Notes under the pieces: model-generated | The model's input: only the letters and a program-made list of their open reading frames with translations | Databases searched by the model: none | Told to the model about the DNA's origin: nothing | Made by a program: the position numbers and the translations under genes | Shown here: piece by piece, positions 46,431-57,319 of the stretch | Layout of the letters: every line of letters starts with the position of its first letter | Numbering within the stretch: position 1 is the stretch's first letter | From: Enoplosus armatus | Taxonomy: Eukaryota > Chordata > Actinopteri > Centrarchiformes > Enoplosidae | Length of the DNA: 64,000 nucleotides | Direction of reading: 5' to 3' | NCBI RefSeq assembly: GCF_043641665.1 | Contig: NC_092194.1 | Coordinates: 1,614,116 to 1,678,115 of the forward strand

Positions 46431-46655
46431 GCTCCATTAATCCCCACATTCCTCCACCCCTCTGACCCGCCTGTGGGAGGGGGCCCAAAGGTTACGCTCA
46501 CCATAAGACCCCCAGACTCCCCGGGGGTGGGGGGGGGGGTGGCAGCATCAGCTTGACCCCTGACCTCTGACCTCTCCACCCAGGACCCACACGGAAAGGA
46601 GACGGAGAGGCGGGAGGGTCAATGTCAAGGACTCAGTGTCTGCTCAGCATCAGGA

Positions 46656-46682
46656 ACACACACACACACACACACACACACA
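46656..46682. repeat. (CA)n microsatellite
   Basis: About 13 CA units. Confidence 0.96.
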
Positions 46683-46779
46683 GTGTCGTCATCCATCACA
46701 TGGGTGTGTTGTAGACTCAGACTGCTTCTGGATGTCAACACAGACACTATTGATTTCCCATTCATCTGGACCAAAGACC

Positions 46780-46975
46780 TACAGGAAAGGAAGAGAGGGG
46801 GAAGTAAAGGAAGCGAAAAAGAAACCGAAGGAAAAGAGGGGGAGTGAGGTGAGCAAATGACAGAATATCATGAAATGAAAGAAGAAAGGGGTGAGGAGTT
46901 GAGAGACATAAAAAAGAAAGAGAGGAAAGGAAGGAAAGGAAAGGAGAGCAAAAGCAGAGACGAAAGGCAGCTACA
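46780..46975. repeat. Purine-rich (GGAAA)-type tract
   Basis: Imperfect GGAAA/GGAAG/GAAAG words on the plus strand, densest at 46918-46955. Confidence 0.85.
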
Positions 46976-47775
46976 GATTACAAGGACGCACATGCAAACT
47001 CTTTAACAGTAAACACTGTTAATAGAAGCACAGTGATAATAGTGCTGTGCTTCGCCGACATTTCCCGGTGTCTGAACTTTAGTGTTCCTAGGAGTCCAAA
47101 CTTGGCACGTTGAGACCAACTTTTACCTCCAAATCAAAATGAATTCTCAGCAGAGACCCTGGGCTGCGATCAGGATTCTGCTGGCACGACCAATCGACCC
47201 CAAACACGTACTTGATGAATTCGATCTTGGTTAAATCAGCGATACCAAAAAGGGTGGCGCGAAAGGTGAAGGTCGGGATCGAAATTAGGGTGGCCGGGAG
47301 TGGACAACAGTCGTAGATGTGAGTTTGCAAAGGAATGGATACGACTGAAGGTTAGCCGAGCAGCTGTGTGCGAGTGTGAACTAATGCCAGGCTCCATTCG
47401 TGCCCCCCCCCCCCCCCCTCTGCCACCAACCTCCTTGGTCCCATAACTGATGACGTTTCCACAAGTCCACGGGAACAAAAGTCCAGACAAGAACGGGGAC
47501 TGGAAAAGACTTAACAGCTGTGTTCCAGACACTTGGATCCACGTGCACACCTACACTGAATCGTGATAGGAGAGTTCTGCCATTCGTGAATCATTGTCAC
47601 CACTGATGAGGTATGATGTTCCACACATAGTGTTCGTTTCACACATGATTAGAGGTCACTAGGTACCAAATATAGAATTGTTTTGCACTTTTGTGTATAT
47701 TTACTTGCGTAATTACATGTACGGGGACCGAAACCGAGTAGTAGTCGTGTTCATTCTATTTACATGGCCTGATGT
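46976..47775. other. Unassigned sequence
   Basis: A 16-base poly-C lies at 47403-47418. The minus frame 47088-47330 (80 codons) has a balanced amino-acid mix but no recognisable domain, and I do not call it a gene. Confidence 0.45.
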
Positions 47776-47992
47776 GACAAATCACATCAATTTGCCTCAA
47801 GGGGCTTTGCAATCTGTACAGCATTATGTCAAAAACCTTTTTTTTTTTTATCAGGAGGAAACCTCAGGAAGAGCATCAGAGGAGGGATCCCTCTCCCAGG
47901 GAAAGACGGACAGGAAGTAGACGCTGGTGTACGGAACGGACCAACACAATGAAAAGACAGTACGGACGGTCAGGATGATGATGAAATGACGA
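47776..47992 (+). mobile_element. Teleost dispersed repeat
   Basis: AAATCACATCAATTTGCCTC, GGCTTTGCAATCTGTACAGC, GAGGAAACCTCAGGAAGAGC and GAGGGATCCCTCTCCCAGG occur in this order, followed by GGTCAGGATGATGATG. From memory this is the standard order of a very common teleost interspersed repeat. A 10-base T run replaces part of the usual interior, which suggests an internal deletion. Confidence 0.75.
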
Positions 47993-48002
47993 CTGTGGAC
48001 CC

Positions 48003-48022
48003 GGGGGGGGGGGGGGGGGGGG
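48003..48022. repeat. Poly-G tract, 20 bases
   Basis: Uninterrupted G run. Confidence 0.97.
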
Positions 48023-48570
48023 ACGTCAAAGCAACTTCAGGCGTCGCCAAACAGACCTGAGCCACGTGACCTCCTCTAAAACCATGGGGACCTGGAAAGA
48101 GGACGGACCAGATCCTGAATCTAGATCTAAATCCTAGATCTGGATAGAGCGATGGCGAGGGAGACAGCTGTACTTGTAGTACACAAACCAACAGAAGGTT
48201 CGAGCGATGCGGTGGTTTTCATGCGGAGTTTCAGACAAAAGCTCGACACAGGCAGATACAAGTTGATAATGGCCTGTGAAGCTTATGTCCAAGCATCTCA
48301 GGTGCCCCCCCCCCCCCCCCACCCCCACCCCCCTCTCCCTTTCATGAAAACCCCTTGACAGACTGAAGCGTCCAAGTGTTTCCACAGCATTGTATTGCAA
48401 ATCACGTCCCAGAGTCTATTGTCATCGTATTGGTTCTCATTGTAATACCAGAGAAAAGAAGAGGAAATTTGTTCTGTTGTGTTCGGGGTCTCTTCACTGA
48501 CCTTCAGCCCAAGGCTGCCACTGATTACAGGGCCGTTTGTAAGACTGCACAGTCCTCCACAGCCATGCTG

Positions 48571-48611
<41 letters not shown>

Positions 48612-49077
48612 CATCTACCATCTAACTGAAGTGGAGTGTCACTCCAGGAAGAAAACAGAGGCTGTGTGAATATGCAGGTGGTTGTGTTTAGGACACTGCA
48701 ACAAATAAGAAATTGGTTTAGCCCTTTTTTAAAGACACCTAGGTAGTGCTAGGAATTGGTGGCAGAATACCTCAATTACAACACTTAACTAATACTAATA
48801 ATTTAATAATGAAAAGGGCGGTTTCAGCAGCCCAACATCCTGCAACTCCAGACAACACAAGCAGCAACCTGAAGAAAACATCCTACATCACGGACATGCA
48901 GTCGCCTTCAGAAAGCTGCACTTTTAGGGTTCACCAAAGTCTCTTAGCGTCCCCTTCGAAGGTCTTTTTGTGTCACGATTTCACGGCCTTTCTTCCTTTG
49001 CGCGTGCGCCCTATATTTGCAGTGAGTTTCCTTCCGACGTGCAAAATGTTGTCGGATTGGTGAGAGCGTGCCGTAAT
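48023..49077. other. Unassigned sequence with a poly-C and (TC)n tract
   Basis: Poly-C at 48305-48320 and (TC)n at 48576-48609. No gene found. Confidence 0.55.
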
Positions 49078-49446
49078 GTCTCAACAGCTACCGGATGCAT
49101 TGCCGTGAACCTTTTTATACGGACATTCGTGGTTCCCAGAGGATGAATCCCCCGGGGATTTCCCCTAGGGCCACCTCGACGTTGACATTTGGTTTCGGGT
49201 GAACTTTTGTGATGAATGCTGGACGGCTTGCCGTGCAGTTTGGTGCAGATGTTTAGGGTCCCCAGAGGATGAATTCTCATACCTTTTGAGCGGTGTTATA
49301 CCCCAATAATTGGCACCCAAACAAAATGGGAACCACTGCAACATTTTTGGCTGTTGGATGGATTGCAACTTGGTACAGATATTTATGGTCCCCAGATGAT
49401 GAATTCTCATGCGTTTTTGAGCAGTGGTATACCCCAATAATTGGAA
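49078..49446 (+). mobile_element. Teleost dispersed repeat, three tandem units of about 126-130 bp
   Basis: GATGAATTCTCAT occurs at 49268-49280 and 49398-49410 (130 bp apart), with a related GGATGAATCC at 49141-49150. The units share TACCCCAATAATTGG ends. The words CCAGAGGATGAAT and GGACATTC relate it to 43255-43575. Confidence 0.8.
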
Positions 49447-50094
49447 CATCTGCCAGTCCCCAGGCACTGTCCACTGAAGAGACGTGCCCAACAATGTCTC
49501 GACCCCCTGCCATGGCGGTGAGGACCTTTCCTGCCTTTTGTTTGCTCGTGTTTTGTCCACTTTGCATGCATGGTTTCTTGAGCTGCAGTGGGTTGAAACC
49601 AGCCACCGTCATTTCAAAATGTCATTTTATGTTTGCGAGACGTTTTATGAATCTTTTGTGACTTTTTAAAAGAAAAGAAACAGTGCAAAGCTTCCACGCC
49701 GTAATACTGTTGCAGGTTGTTTGTTTGTTTTTTTGTTTTTATCCCAGCTTGACATGTGTAGGAATTAGGCACTTAGGCTAAGGCACTGAAAATATTCACG
49801 GCCATATTAAAATCATTTCTGGCTGCAAGTTTCCAAAGTGTCCACATTCACAGCTTGCCCAGAACACTTGGACTTTTCACGGCCTCCGAATTGTTTGCTG
49901 ATTCAAAATGATAATTCTGAAGTGTGTTGCTGGTGTCCTCTCAACTGTGTGTGTGTGTGGATGCAGGAGGACGGCCTGAGAGTGTGTGGAAGTGTCCCCG
50001 GTCCATGCTCGCTCCTCGTTGCTGCTGCAGCAGGCGGGCAGGCAGGTGGGGCGGGGGGCATTTATCAGCCCCCTAAGTGGCTGTAGGAAAAGCA
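49447..50094. other. Unassigned sequence
   Basis: A T-rich tract near 49718-49740 and a short TG tract near 49946-49958. No gene found. Confidence 0.55.
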
Positions 50095-50400
50095 ATGCTC
50101 GCTGGGAGTCGAGCTGACAGCAGTTTTCCTCGGATCGATCTGCAGTGCTGCTCCAGTTTATGACAAAAGAGTTCACGACACGGCAGTCACAAAGTCAATA
50201 CCGTGATAAATACTCCCCCTCCGTTCGCTCCTGTCCCCCACTTTACCAGGCATTTGGCCTGACAGTTATTACTCCCGCGGTAAATCCACTGACCAGAGGG
50301 GGAAGAAAAGCCACTCCGCTCCCAGGTCTTCTGGGCTGGATTTATGGACCCTGGCGGACCAAGTTTACTCAATTTAAAGAAAGGATATAAACTTGGAGAG
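50095..50400. promoter_or_regulatory. Candidate conserved non-coding block
   Basis: Unique sequence with GTTCACGACACGGCAGTCAC, CCGTGATAAATAC and GACAGTTATTACTCCCGCGG, flanked by a poly-A at 50429. No supported reading frame. Confidence 0.27.
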
Positions 50401-50428
50401 TTTTACCCGTGGGGAGGTGAAAGAAAAG

Positions 50429-50446
50429 AAAAAAAAAAAAAAAAAA
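50429..50446. repeat. Poly-A tract, 18 bases
   Basis: Uninterrupted A run. Confidence 0.97.
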
Positions 50447-50817
50447 CGCATTTAAATACACATATACTCCCAACACACTGTGCTGTGTATTCACGCCTTA
50501 TGTATGTAAATGAAGAAATTATGAGGCCGGCTTTGTCCAAGCGTGTAGACGACTATTAATACACCCAAAATAGATTTTTAACATACCCACCCCCATCCCA
50601 CCCTTTTTGTTTTTTTCTTCTCTGAGAATCTAATTTGAATAACGATTAGCAAATTAAAATCAGGGATTACATCGCGGAGCCGTCACACACTTGTTTGTTG
50701 CCGCCTTGACCGACTAACACCCAGAAACTTCCCGCCGCACGCACGCACGCCGCGCTGACGCGAAAAAGATCCCCATGGTTCAGTTTTCCTCACAAATGAG
50801 GAAATATTAGGAAATGT

Positions 50818-50836
50818 TTTTTTTTTTTTTTTTTTT
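50818..50836. repeat. Poly-T tract, 19 bases
   Basis: Uninterrupted T run. Confidence 0.97.
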
Positions 50837-50914
50837 GTTTGTAATTTGCCATAGATCCTTCCCTTAGCCACTAATCCAACACGCGAAATCCCTTTTTACA
50901 GTTAAAAGTAGCCT

Positions 50915-51178
50915 TATCCTCGCATATGGCTGGGATCACAGCAATCAACGCGGCCGATTACGCGGATGAAAATGACGCCGGTGCATATGAATATTTTCAA
51001 TTATTCTGGTCCAAATAATACAAGTCTGGGGTGAGATTAATGTGTTTTTCAATAACGACTTACAAACAGGACATCTATTGCATGTTGAGTGGCAAGTCAT
51101 CGCGTTGCAGCGCGACTGGTAATCCTGTTAGAGATTGGGGAACACATAAAAAGATCTAATTAAGATTTAGTTGTTGGG
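50915..51178. promoter_or_regulatory. Candidate conserved non-coding block
   Basis: About 260 bases of unique A/T-rich sequence between two poly-T runs. It includes CGGCCGATTACGCGG, GCATATGAATATTTTCAATT, GGTGAGATTAATGTG and AGATCTAATTAAGATTTAG. POU-like and homeodomain cores, no reading frame. Confidence 0.38.
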
Positions 51179-51179
51179 G

Positions 51180-51200
51180 TTTTTTTTTTTTTTTTTTTTT
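51180..51200. repeat. Poly-T tract, 21 bases
   Basis: Uninterrupted T run. Confidence 0.97.
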
Positions 51201-51390
51201 GCGGGATCGTCAATAAAACAAAAAACAAAAAAAAAACCTTGGCACGGACGACCCGACACTTTGCATCCCATCATGCAAAGTATTCTCTCCGCACAAGGCT
51301 GTGACCCACATTGGCACCGCTGAGCGCGATGCCCGAGTCAGTTAAACTCAATCTAAATACTGACACTTAGCCAAGCTCTCCCAAGTTCTG

Positions 51391-51415
<25 letters not shown>
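51391..51415. repeat. (CT)n microsatellite
   Basis: About 12 CT units. Confidence 0.96.
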
Positions 51416-51421
<6 letters not shown>

Positions 51422-51649
51422 TGTCTTGCAGCCAGGTGGAAAGAAACTAAGCACATTTACTTAATTGCACCCCCGAAGCGCTGGGATATGAGTAGATGTT
51501 TTCACTGCATTCCACCATATACAGCCTTCAGAGAGTCATACTGGACTCTTTTTTTTTTTCTCCCTCCCTCCTTTACAGCTGTTGTTACCAAGGTTACTTT
51601 GTAGACAATGGATGCAGGTTTAACATACAAAACATACAATATAATACAC

Positions 51650-51664
51650 TTTTTTTTTTTTTTT
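51650..51664. repeat. Poly-T tract, 15 bases
   Basis: Uninterrupted T run. Confidence 0.97.
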
Positions 51665-51998
51665 ATAAAGTCCATACCAGCAAACGTTTGCCGTCTCGGC
51701 TCAGAATAAGCGATTTAAACGAGCAGTTGGTGATCAAAATAGCTGCCAATTAATGGCGTTAACGCAGTGTACGCACTGTGTGCATTTTAAAGGACAGGTC
51801 CCGCATCAGACGTCGACGTTCCGTTCTGCGTGGTCCCCCGCAGAGGTGGGGCGGTGGCACTCTTTCAGGGGCATTGCAAACAAGTACGCGGAGCCAAGGT
51901 CCAGGACTGTGGCTGCCGACTGTAACTTATGTAACTGTAATTGGGACACGCCTCACTTCATTCCTTGACCCACCTCTATGAAAGCCGTGTTGTCAGGT

Positions 51999-52015
51999 GG
52001 GGGGGGGGGGGGGGG
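51999..52015. repeat. Poly-G tract, 17 bases
   Basis: Uninterrupted G run. Confidence 0.97.
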
Positions 52016-53242
52016 ATCCAGGAGGTTCTGTAATTGTACGGATCGATGCGGCGCTTCACCGTCTCTTCCAGTCTTCCAGAGTGGTTTGCAGCCCGTCCCA
52101 GGGTGGTGTCACTTTTCCACCGCCCTCCGTCCCCTCAACCCCGCAGAGGAGATCTTTTCCTTCGCGGAGGTGGACAGTGTATGATCAGACGTCCCCCCCT
52201 GTGGCGCGACGAAGGCTGGATGTCTGGACGCCATCTGCAGCAGATTGTCAGGGATGGATCGGACATCAGATAAGACGGATGTGATGCGGAGGAGAGCTTG
52301 TGGGCTGACCAGCGCTGTTGTATTTCTATAAAGCCTCCTGTTCACGGGTGTTGTAAATTAGCGTTTTGCTACAAACACTAAACACAGTGCATCTGGTGCT
52401 TGTGCATAATATGTATCATGCAGCTCCAAATTATTGCTATGTCCAATAAAATAAGCTTCGCATATCTGTAGCTCCCCTATACAAGTATGTATAGGGAATA
52501 TGTATAGTTTTGTTTTTGCATTGCTGGAATTACTTTTGCACTTTTACACAATTTCGCTCTGCAAAATGGCAAAACAAACCCTCCTGAAGAAGCGTATCGC
52601 AAACGTCTCTGATTCAGACGTACAACTGACGTACTTATTTGAACGCAAACCGCGTGTCTTTCCCCATACCTAACCGAGTAGCTTTAACGCGTTAACCACT
52701 GCGTTTCTTACTGTTGCCACGGCGAAGAAGGATGCGCCCGTCGCTGGTACTCTCCAGAGGTCCTTTAAGTTACTTTCCTTTTGGGAGTAACTGGCCAACA
52801 ACCAAAATACCAGCTCCTACATTTCCCACAATGCAATGCTTGATTTGAGGCTTTTCCACCTGATGAACACCCACGTCCTTCAGGCTCCAATGCGGTCCAA
52901 TTTGCATCACACAGACTTTTGGGGTCTCCAAACCCAAGTGAAGACATACTCGGGGGCCTTGAGCCGGTAATATAAAAAGCCCAGGATTTGACTTTTCATT
53001 GTTGTCTTGTGAAAAGCATGTTATGGTCAGTGTTTACAGTTGCGTGGCTCTGTACAGTCGAACCTCTCAAGCTCACAGGACCTGAGGGATCGTCAACAAG
53101 CAAGGCTGCTTATCTGTAAGGGAGGTGTGTGGTTTCCATCTGACACCAGAGAAACTGCGTAACTTTATAAAATGTTGTGGCTAACTATGCAGCCTGTTGT
53201 TAACCCTTTAAACTGTCCAAACCCTGTATCAGTCTGTATACT
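52016..53242. other. Unassigned sequence
   Basis: 52815-52840 carries CATTTCCCACAATGCAATGC, related to words at 12419 and 35408. Overlapping plus frames at 52000-52290 are all of similar length and none is favoured. No gene found. Confidence 0.5.
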
Positions 53243-53262
53243 TGTGTGTGTGTGTGTGTGTG
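53243..53262. repeat. (TG)n microsatellite
   Basis: Ten TG units. Confidence 0.96.
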
Positions 53263-53482
53263 CACATTTATAGGGCTTTGCTCTTTTGTTGGCTTCCACA
53301 TGGCAATTAAAACCGTCTCCCAACTCTGGATGGAGGGAGGGGCAGCGGCTGACAAACACGGGGAGGGAAAACAGGGGAGCGGAAAAACAAGGGGAGGGAA
53401 AGAAGAAAGAGAGACAAGCAGAGAGCTGCGAGATGAAGGCAGAGATTTTTCTTCCAAGTTTGACTGCAGGCGATACGGCAAG

Positions 53483-53890
53483 CTGTAATTAATTACCACA
53501 GACAGGTACGTATTAAAAACAATATTCCATCTCACCGAAGCCTTGGAGGTCTTTGCGCCAATAAAAGGAGGTATTCATCAGATGAGGCCCTGTCCAAGTA
53601 AAGCTTCATGAAAGGGGACGCTGCCTTGTGTGGTTAATTTATATCAAAACCCCTGCATTAACTGGGAGGCCGTAAAAAGTCCCAATTAGCCATCTGCGAT
53701 TGTCTGGAGGAGGTTTGATGTATGGGCCTATCAATACAGCACAACTGCAGCCCGGGCTGTAATATCAAACTGTAATTCAGGGTGCACATGGCGAATAAGC
53801 ACCCATTGACTCCGCGTGTGATTTTACAGACCGTTAGGGAGAGCTATTTCAATATAGGCGCAGCCGTGGAAGAGCGGCGGACATAAAGCG
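53483..53890. promoter_or_regulatory. Best candidate conserved non-coding element
   Basis: About 400 bases with no microsatellite, homopolymer or repeat-family word, in a window where such a stretch is rare. It opens with a palindromic TAATTAATTA (53486-53495). It also has GGTTAATTTATATC, TCCCAATTAGCC, CCTATCAATACAGC and the near-repeat CTGTAATATCAAACTGTAAT. No frame is open beyond chance. The dense homeodomain cores suggest an enhancer. Strand and target gene are unknown, and conservation has not been measured. Confidence 0.42.
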
Positions 53891-54199
53891 CCAGATGACG
53901 TAGGCACAGGAGCCGGCGTCGGTCTGCTGTAAAGTTTTTGACGTGGACGCTTGGAGCTTTTTTTTTTTTTATCGTCTGGATGTCAACCGGTTTACAGCTA
54001 ACCTGTTAGGGTTAAAAGGGGAGAGAGAGAGAGAAAAAAAAAAACCAGCCAGCTGTTTCAGAGCAGTTTCATGTCTGTGGTTTTCTCATACAACGCTCAA
54101 CCGTCTCCAAAAGTTGGTTTGAAAAGCCTCGAGTGAAACAACTCACGGTGTTTTGGAATAGAGACTAGAGCTTAGAGGGTAACTGTGGTGATATTCTGG
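53891..54199. other. Unassigned sequence
   Basis: Short poly-T (about 53959-53970) and poly-A near 54035. Nothing else seen. Confidence 0.55.
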
Positions 54200-54244
54200 A
54201 TATATATATATATATATATGTATATGTGTATATATATATATATA
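54200..54244. repeat. (TA)n microsatellite
   Basis: TA tract with GTATATGTG interruption in the middle. Confidence 0.96.
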
Positions 54245-54881
54245 CGTCCCGTCCAGAAACTATTAAAAACACATCAAAGAGCCACACCGTTGCACCGCAC
54301 ACGCTGCCCTCGCTAGAGCGCCAAATGTGGATTAATCCGCCGCTGAAAATAGTCCCCAGCGAAATGTGCTGTTTCCTCCGCTTTGTTTGAAACTGCAGTG
54401 ACCAGCTGTTTTAGGGAATTACTGCACCGTTTTGAACTGTGCATTTGCAGCTTCGGGCCATGGAGCTGAGAGCCCGGCTGACAGCATCCGACTTATCCTT
54501 TAGGACAGGACAGTTTTACTACGTCACAGTAATCTTGGAAAACCAAACTGATGTCATCTGATGAGTATCGTATGGTCATTTATTTTTGGTACCAGTGCCA
54601 ATACAAGACTCTGTACTTTTTTTGGGGTACCTTATGAACACGTTTCTCTACAAATCTACAAAAAAAAAATTTCCATTTAACAAAAGAAACCAAATGTTGC
54701 CTAAATACAAACAGTTGTACAACAAATTTGCCAGTCTAAAAACTGCCCACATTCTCCGGAAGAATGAGTGGAAAAGATTAGAAATTCGACCCAGCTGTCA
54801 GTACCAGAAGGTTTCCGACACTTGGTGTCACGGACACATTTTCAGTCAGTACCAGAGAAGTATTCAGGTTCAGTAACTTGA
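54245..54881. other. Unassigned sequence
   Basis: Contains a short poly-A near 54660 and no recognisable element. Confidence 0.55.
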
Positions 54882-54921
54882 TGTTGTTGTTGTTGTTGTT
54901 GGGAGAGAGAGAGAGAGAGAG
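54882..54921. repeat. (GTT)n then (GA)n
   Basis: GTT units at 54882-54901 and GA units at 54903-54921. Confidence 0.95.
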
Positions 54922-55041
54922 CGAGAAACAAACAGTAGCCTTGAGAGCTAGATGGGAGAGGGGAGGAGAGGGGAGGATGGCAGATGGAAGAATTGGTTTA
55001 CAGTCTTGAGTTTTGTTCCCGTTTCTCCAATTACCAGGAGG

Positions 55042-55094
55042 AAAAAAAAAAAAACGAGACGGGGGGGGGGGGGGGGGGGGGGGAGAGAGAGAGA
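55042..55094. repeat. Poly-A (13), poly-G (23) and (GA)n
   Basis: A run 55042-55054, G run 55061-55083, then GA. Confidence 0.96.
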
Positions 55095-55184
55095 GCAGCA
55101 TTCCAGAGGTATTAGCTTCAGGCAGTTCGGCCTGTGAGTCAGCAGAGGAAACAAAGGGCCAAGAAAACACTGTCACTTGACCTG

Positions 55185-55304
55185 CACACACACACACACA
55201 CACACTGACGCAGACGCTGCTACACATCACACACACACACACACACACACATGCCGTAAAAGCATACACTGATCTGTAAACACTCCGCTGCAAATATTAT
55301 ATAT

Positions 55305-55350
<46 letters not shown>
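55185..55350. repeat. Three (CA)n arrays
   Basis: CA arrays at 55185-55205, 55229-55251 and 55305-55350, the last about 46 bases. Confidence 0.97.
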
Positions 55351-55517
55351 GCTGAAGCAGTTGTCCATACAGTCCCAGGTTAATTTGGTGGCAGCTCCCC
55401 CTCATCATCATCACACAGATGGCCACGGGAGAACTTAATTCTTCCTCTATTGACTCAGTTTGCGTTTGCCAGTCCCTGCTGTAATGGCTGATCCATCACC
55501 AAACCTACTGGAGGCTC

Positions 55518-55534
55518 GGGGGGGGGGGGGGGGG
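55518..55534. repeat. Poly-G tract, 17 bases
   Basis: Uninterrupted G run. Confidence 0.97.
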
Positions 55535-55586
55535 AGCGAGAGAGAGAAGAGGAGGATCTAAATCTGAAACAAGGGGGAAGGCTAAG

Positions 55587-55615
55587 ATGCATGGCGATGC
55601 ATTTAAATGCACCTG
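55587..55615. promoter_or_regulatory. POU/octamer-like palindromic site
   Basis: ATGCAT at 55587-55592 and again at 55597-55602, the second running into a perfect 14-base palindrome TGCATTTAAATGCA (55598-55611). Paired ATGCAT/ATTTAAAT half-sites resemble the dimer sites used by POU-domain proteins. Confidence 0.4.
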
Positions 55616-55663
55616 CATTAACATCCCCAGCCTATATGTAGTGTGGATGTCTTCCACACTGTT

Positions 55664-55690
55664 ATATATATATATATATAGATATATATA
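55664..55690. repeat. (TA)n microsatellite
   Basis: TA tract with one GATA interruption, directly upstream of the Penelope-like motif. Confidence 0.95.
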
Positions 55691-55713
55691 ATTCTTTTAA
55701 TTCCTGAGTCTTG

Positions 55714-55743
55714 CCCGATGAAGGCCTAAGGGCCGAAACGTTG
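55714..55743 (+). mobile_element. Penelope-like / hammerhead-ribozyme-like motif
   Basis: CCGATGA AGGCC TAA GGGCC GAAAC: the two arms GGCC and GGCC can pair as a short helix II between a CGATGA half and a GAAA half of the hammerhead core. The usual CUGAUGA has a C in place of the first U, so it may be inactive. From memory, the phrase GATGAAGGCC-GGCCGAAACGTT is a signature of Penelope-like elements, which carry hammerhead motifs. No reverse transcriptase was found nearby, so this is a short terminal remnant. Confidence 0.55.
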
Positions 55744-56252
55744 TATCTTACATACATTTAATTTTTTTTCTTCTATTATTACAGAAAAACATTCATACTG
55801 CAGCTAAAAGGGAACAAATGTACGTTCCTAAAAAGTAAGAATTGTACATTTTGCTCAAAGAAACATCAGATGGTTGTGTTTATTTAGTTCGGCGTTAACT
55901 TTCACACCGCGGCACTAGCTTTTTCCCGGACCCTTTCAACCATCTCTCACAGTCTTCATCGGCGCTCTGTACGGCCATCCGGCGATGAAGAACCTCAGAA
56001 TCAGTGCTGACACTGAGCAAAGTCAAACCACTGAGGAGGACCATGAGATGTGACTGAAAGCCGTGCCAGTAAGTGGACCTTTGCTAAGAGATCCTTTGGT
56101 CATCCAATCTAATTCAATCACCGTCCCTGTAATCATGAAGCCCTTATAAGGCGTATATAACCGGTGTGGACAGTCGCCGTGCATTTACATGCACACCACT
56201 ACCCCAGATGAAGACTGAACCTCTGCAACCTTACCTTACCTTTGTCAATGGA
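55744..56252. other. Unassigned sequence
   Basis: The continuation of a Penelope-type remnant cannot be excluded near its start. Otherwise nothing is recognised. Confidence 0.5.
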
Positions 56253-56267
56253 GGGGGGGGGGGGGGG
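56253..56267. repeat. Poly-G tract, 15 bases
   Basis: Uninterrupted G run. Confidence 0.97.
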
Positions 56268-56644
56268 TCGCACGTCGTCACGAGTTGTGAGCAGTTCGAT
56301 CCGAATGATTTTTTCCCATCTCAAAACGGATTCCAGATGACAGGACTGGTAAAGGTGTACGGCATTTTCCAAAGGAAAAAAAGGCGAGATGAGAAGGGAA
56401 GTCAATTCGATTCAATTGTGTTGATACATTTTCCTCTTTCGTGCCCTTGCAATCATCTCCCGACCCCGGTCCCCAAGGAACCGCCGACCTTTAGCACTTT
56501 TCTTTGCGTGTATACCCCCAGATATGTTTGCATTTCACTTTGGAGAACCACAATTCCAGCCTGGCGACACGTTATCCACGTGTCGTGCTGCGTCCTCAAC
56601 TTGTGTATGTAATAGTTGGTCTTGGTGATGATGATGATGATCTG

Positions 56645-56661
56645 CCCCCCCCCCCCCCCCC
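56645..56661. repeat. Poly-C tract, 17 bases
   Basis: Follows a short (GAT)n tract at about 56626-56641. Confidence 0.97.
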
Positions 56662-57300
56662 GAAATGAAAGTCCCACACAGGTCTTTCTCAATGCTGGTG
56701 GTCAGCTAGAGAAACCAGAAACCAAAGAACCTCAACTGCTGAGGTAACGCAACTTTCTCCTTAGGGAAATAACAGAGACACAGACGGAAACCTGTATAAT
56801 GCCGGGATTAGGTCCACAGGTTTACGAAGAACCAGGTTCCTCTATGTTCCTAAACGTGATCCCGAAAAGTTTCAGTTCTTGCACTCGAAAGTGTCAGAGC
56901 AGAAAAAAAAAAAAAAAAAAAACCCATTTAATAAGATTTAGTCCCATTTGGGAAGATTTCATTGTCGCCGATTTAGGACGTAATTGTAGAATCGTCCCGC
57001 ATTTAATTCTTGGATGAGGATTATTTCCACAGTGAAATTGAACTACTGCTAATTTCACCGGGGACTCAGCGGAATCACCCTCGAGGGGGCCCCCCTGGAA
57101 CTCTTTTTTTCCAGGACCCCTTTTTGAAGTCCACGCGTCCAACTCGCGGGAGGACGCGAAAAAAAAAGGGTTAACCAGCTGTCTCGCTGCTTAACTCTCT
57201 TAACTCTTAACAAGTCCGGACCTCTCGAGCCGATTCCTCCCCGTACGATCGGCGCTGACTAACAGCTGGCCATTTCCACTTTTCCTTGCAGACTACCTCA
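56662..57300. other. Unassigned sequence with poly-A (56903-56922)
   Basis: No gene found. A G/C-rich CTCGAGGGGGCC patch lies near 57080. Confidence 0.55.
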
Positions 57301-57319
57301 CCCCCCCCCCCCCCCCCCC
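57301..57319. repeat. Poly-C tract, 19 bases
   Basis: Uninterrupted C run. Confidence 0.97.

Noticed and set aside
47088..47330. 80-codon minus frame with balanced composition
   Set aside because: No recognisable domain, no paired splice sites and too short to rise above chance.
54778..55293. 171-codon minus-strand frame
   Set aside because: Made from CA, GA and poly-G tracts (runs of VCVC, PPPP and SLSL).
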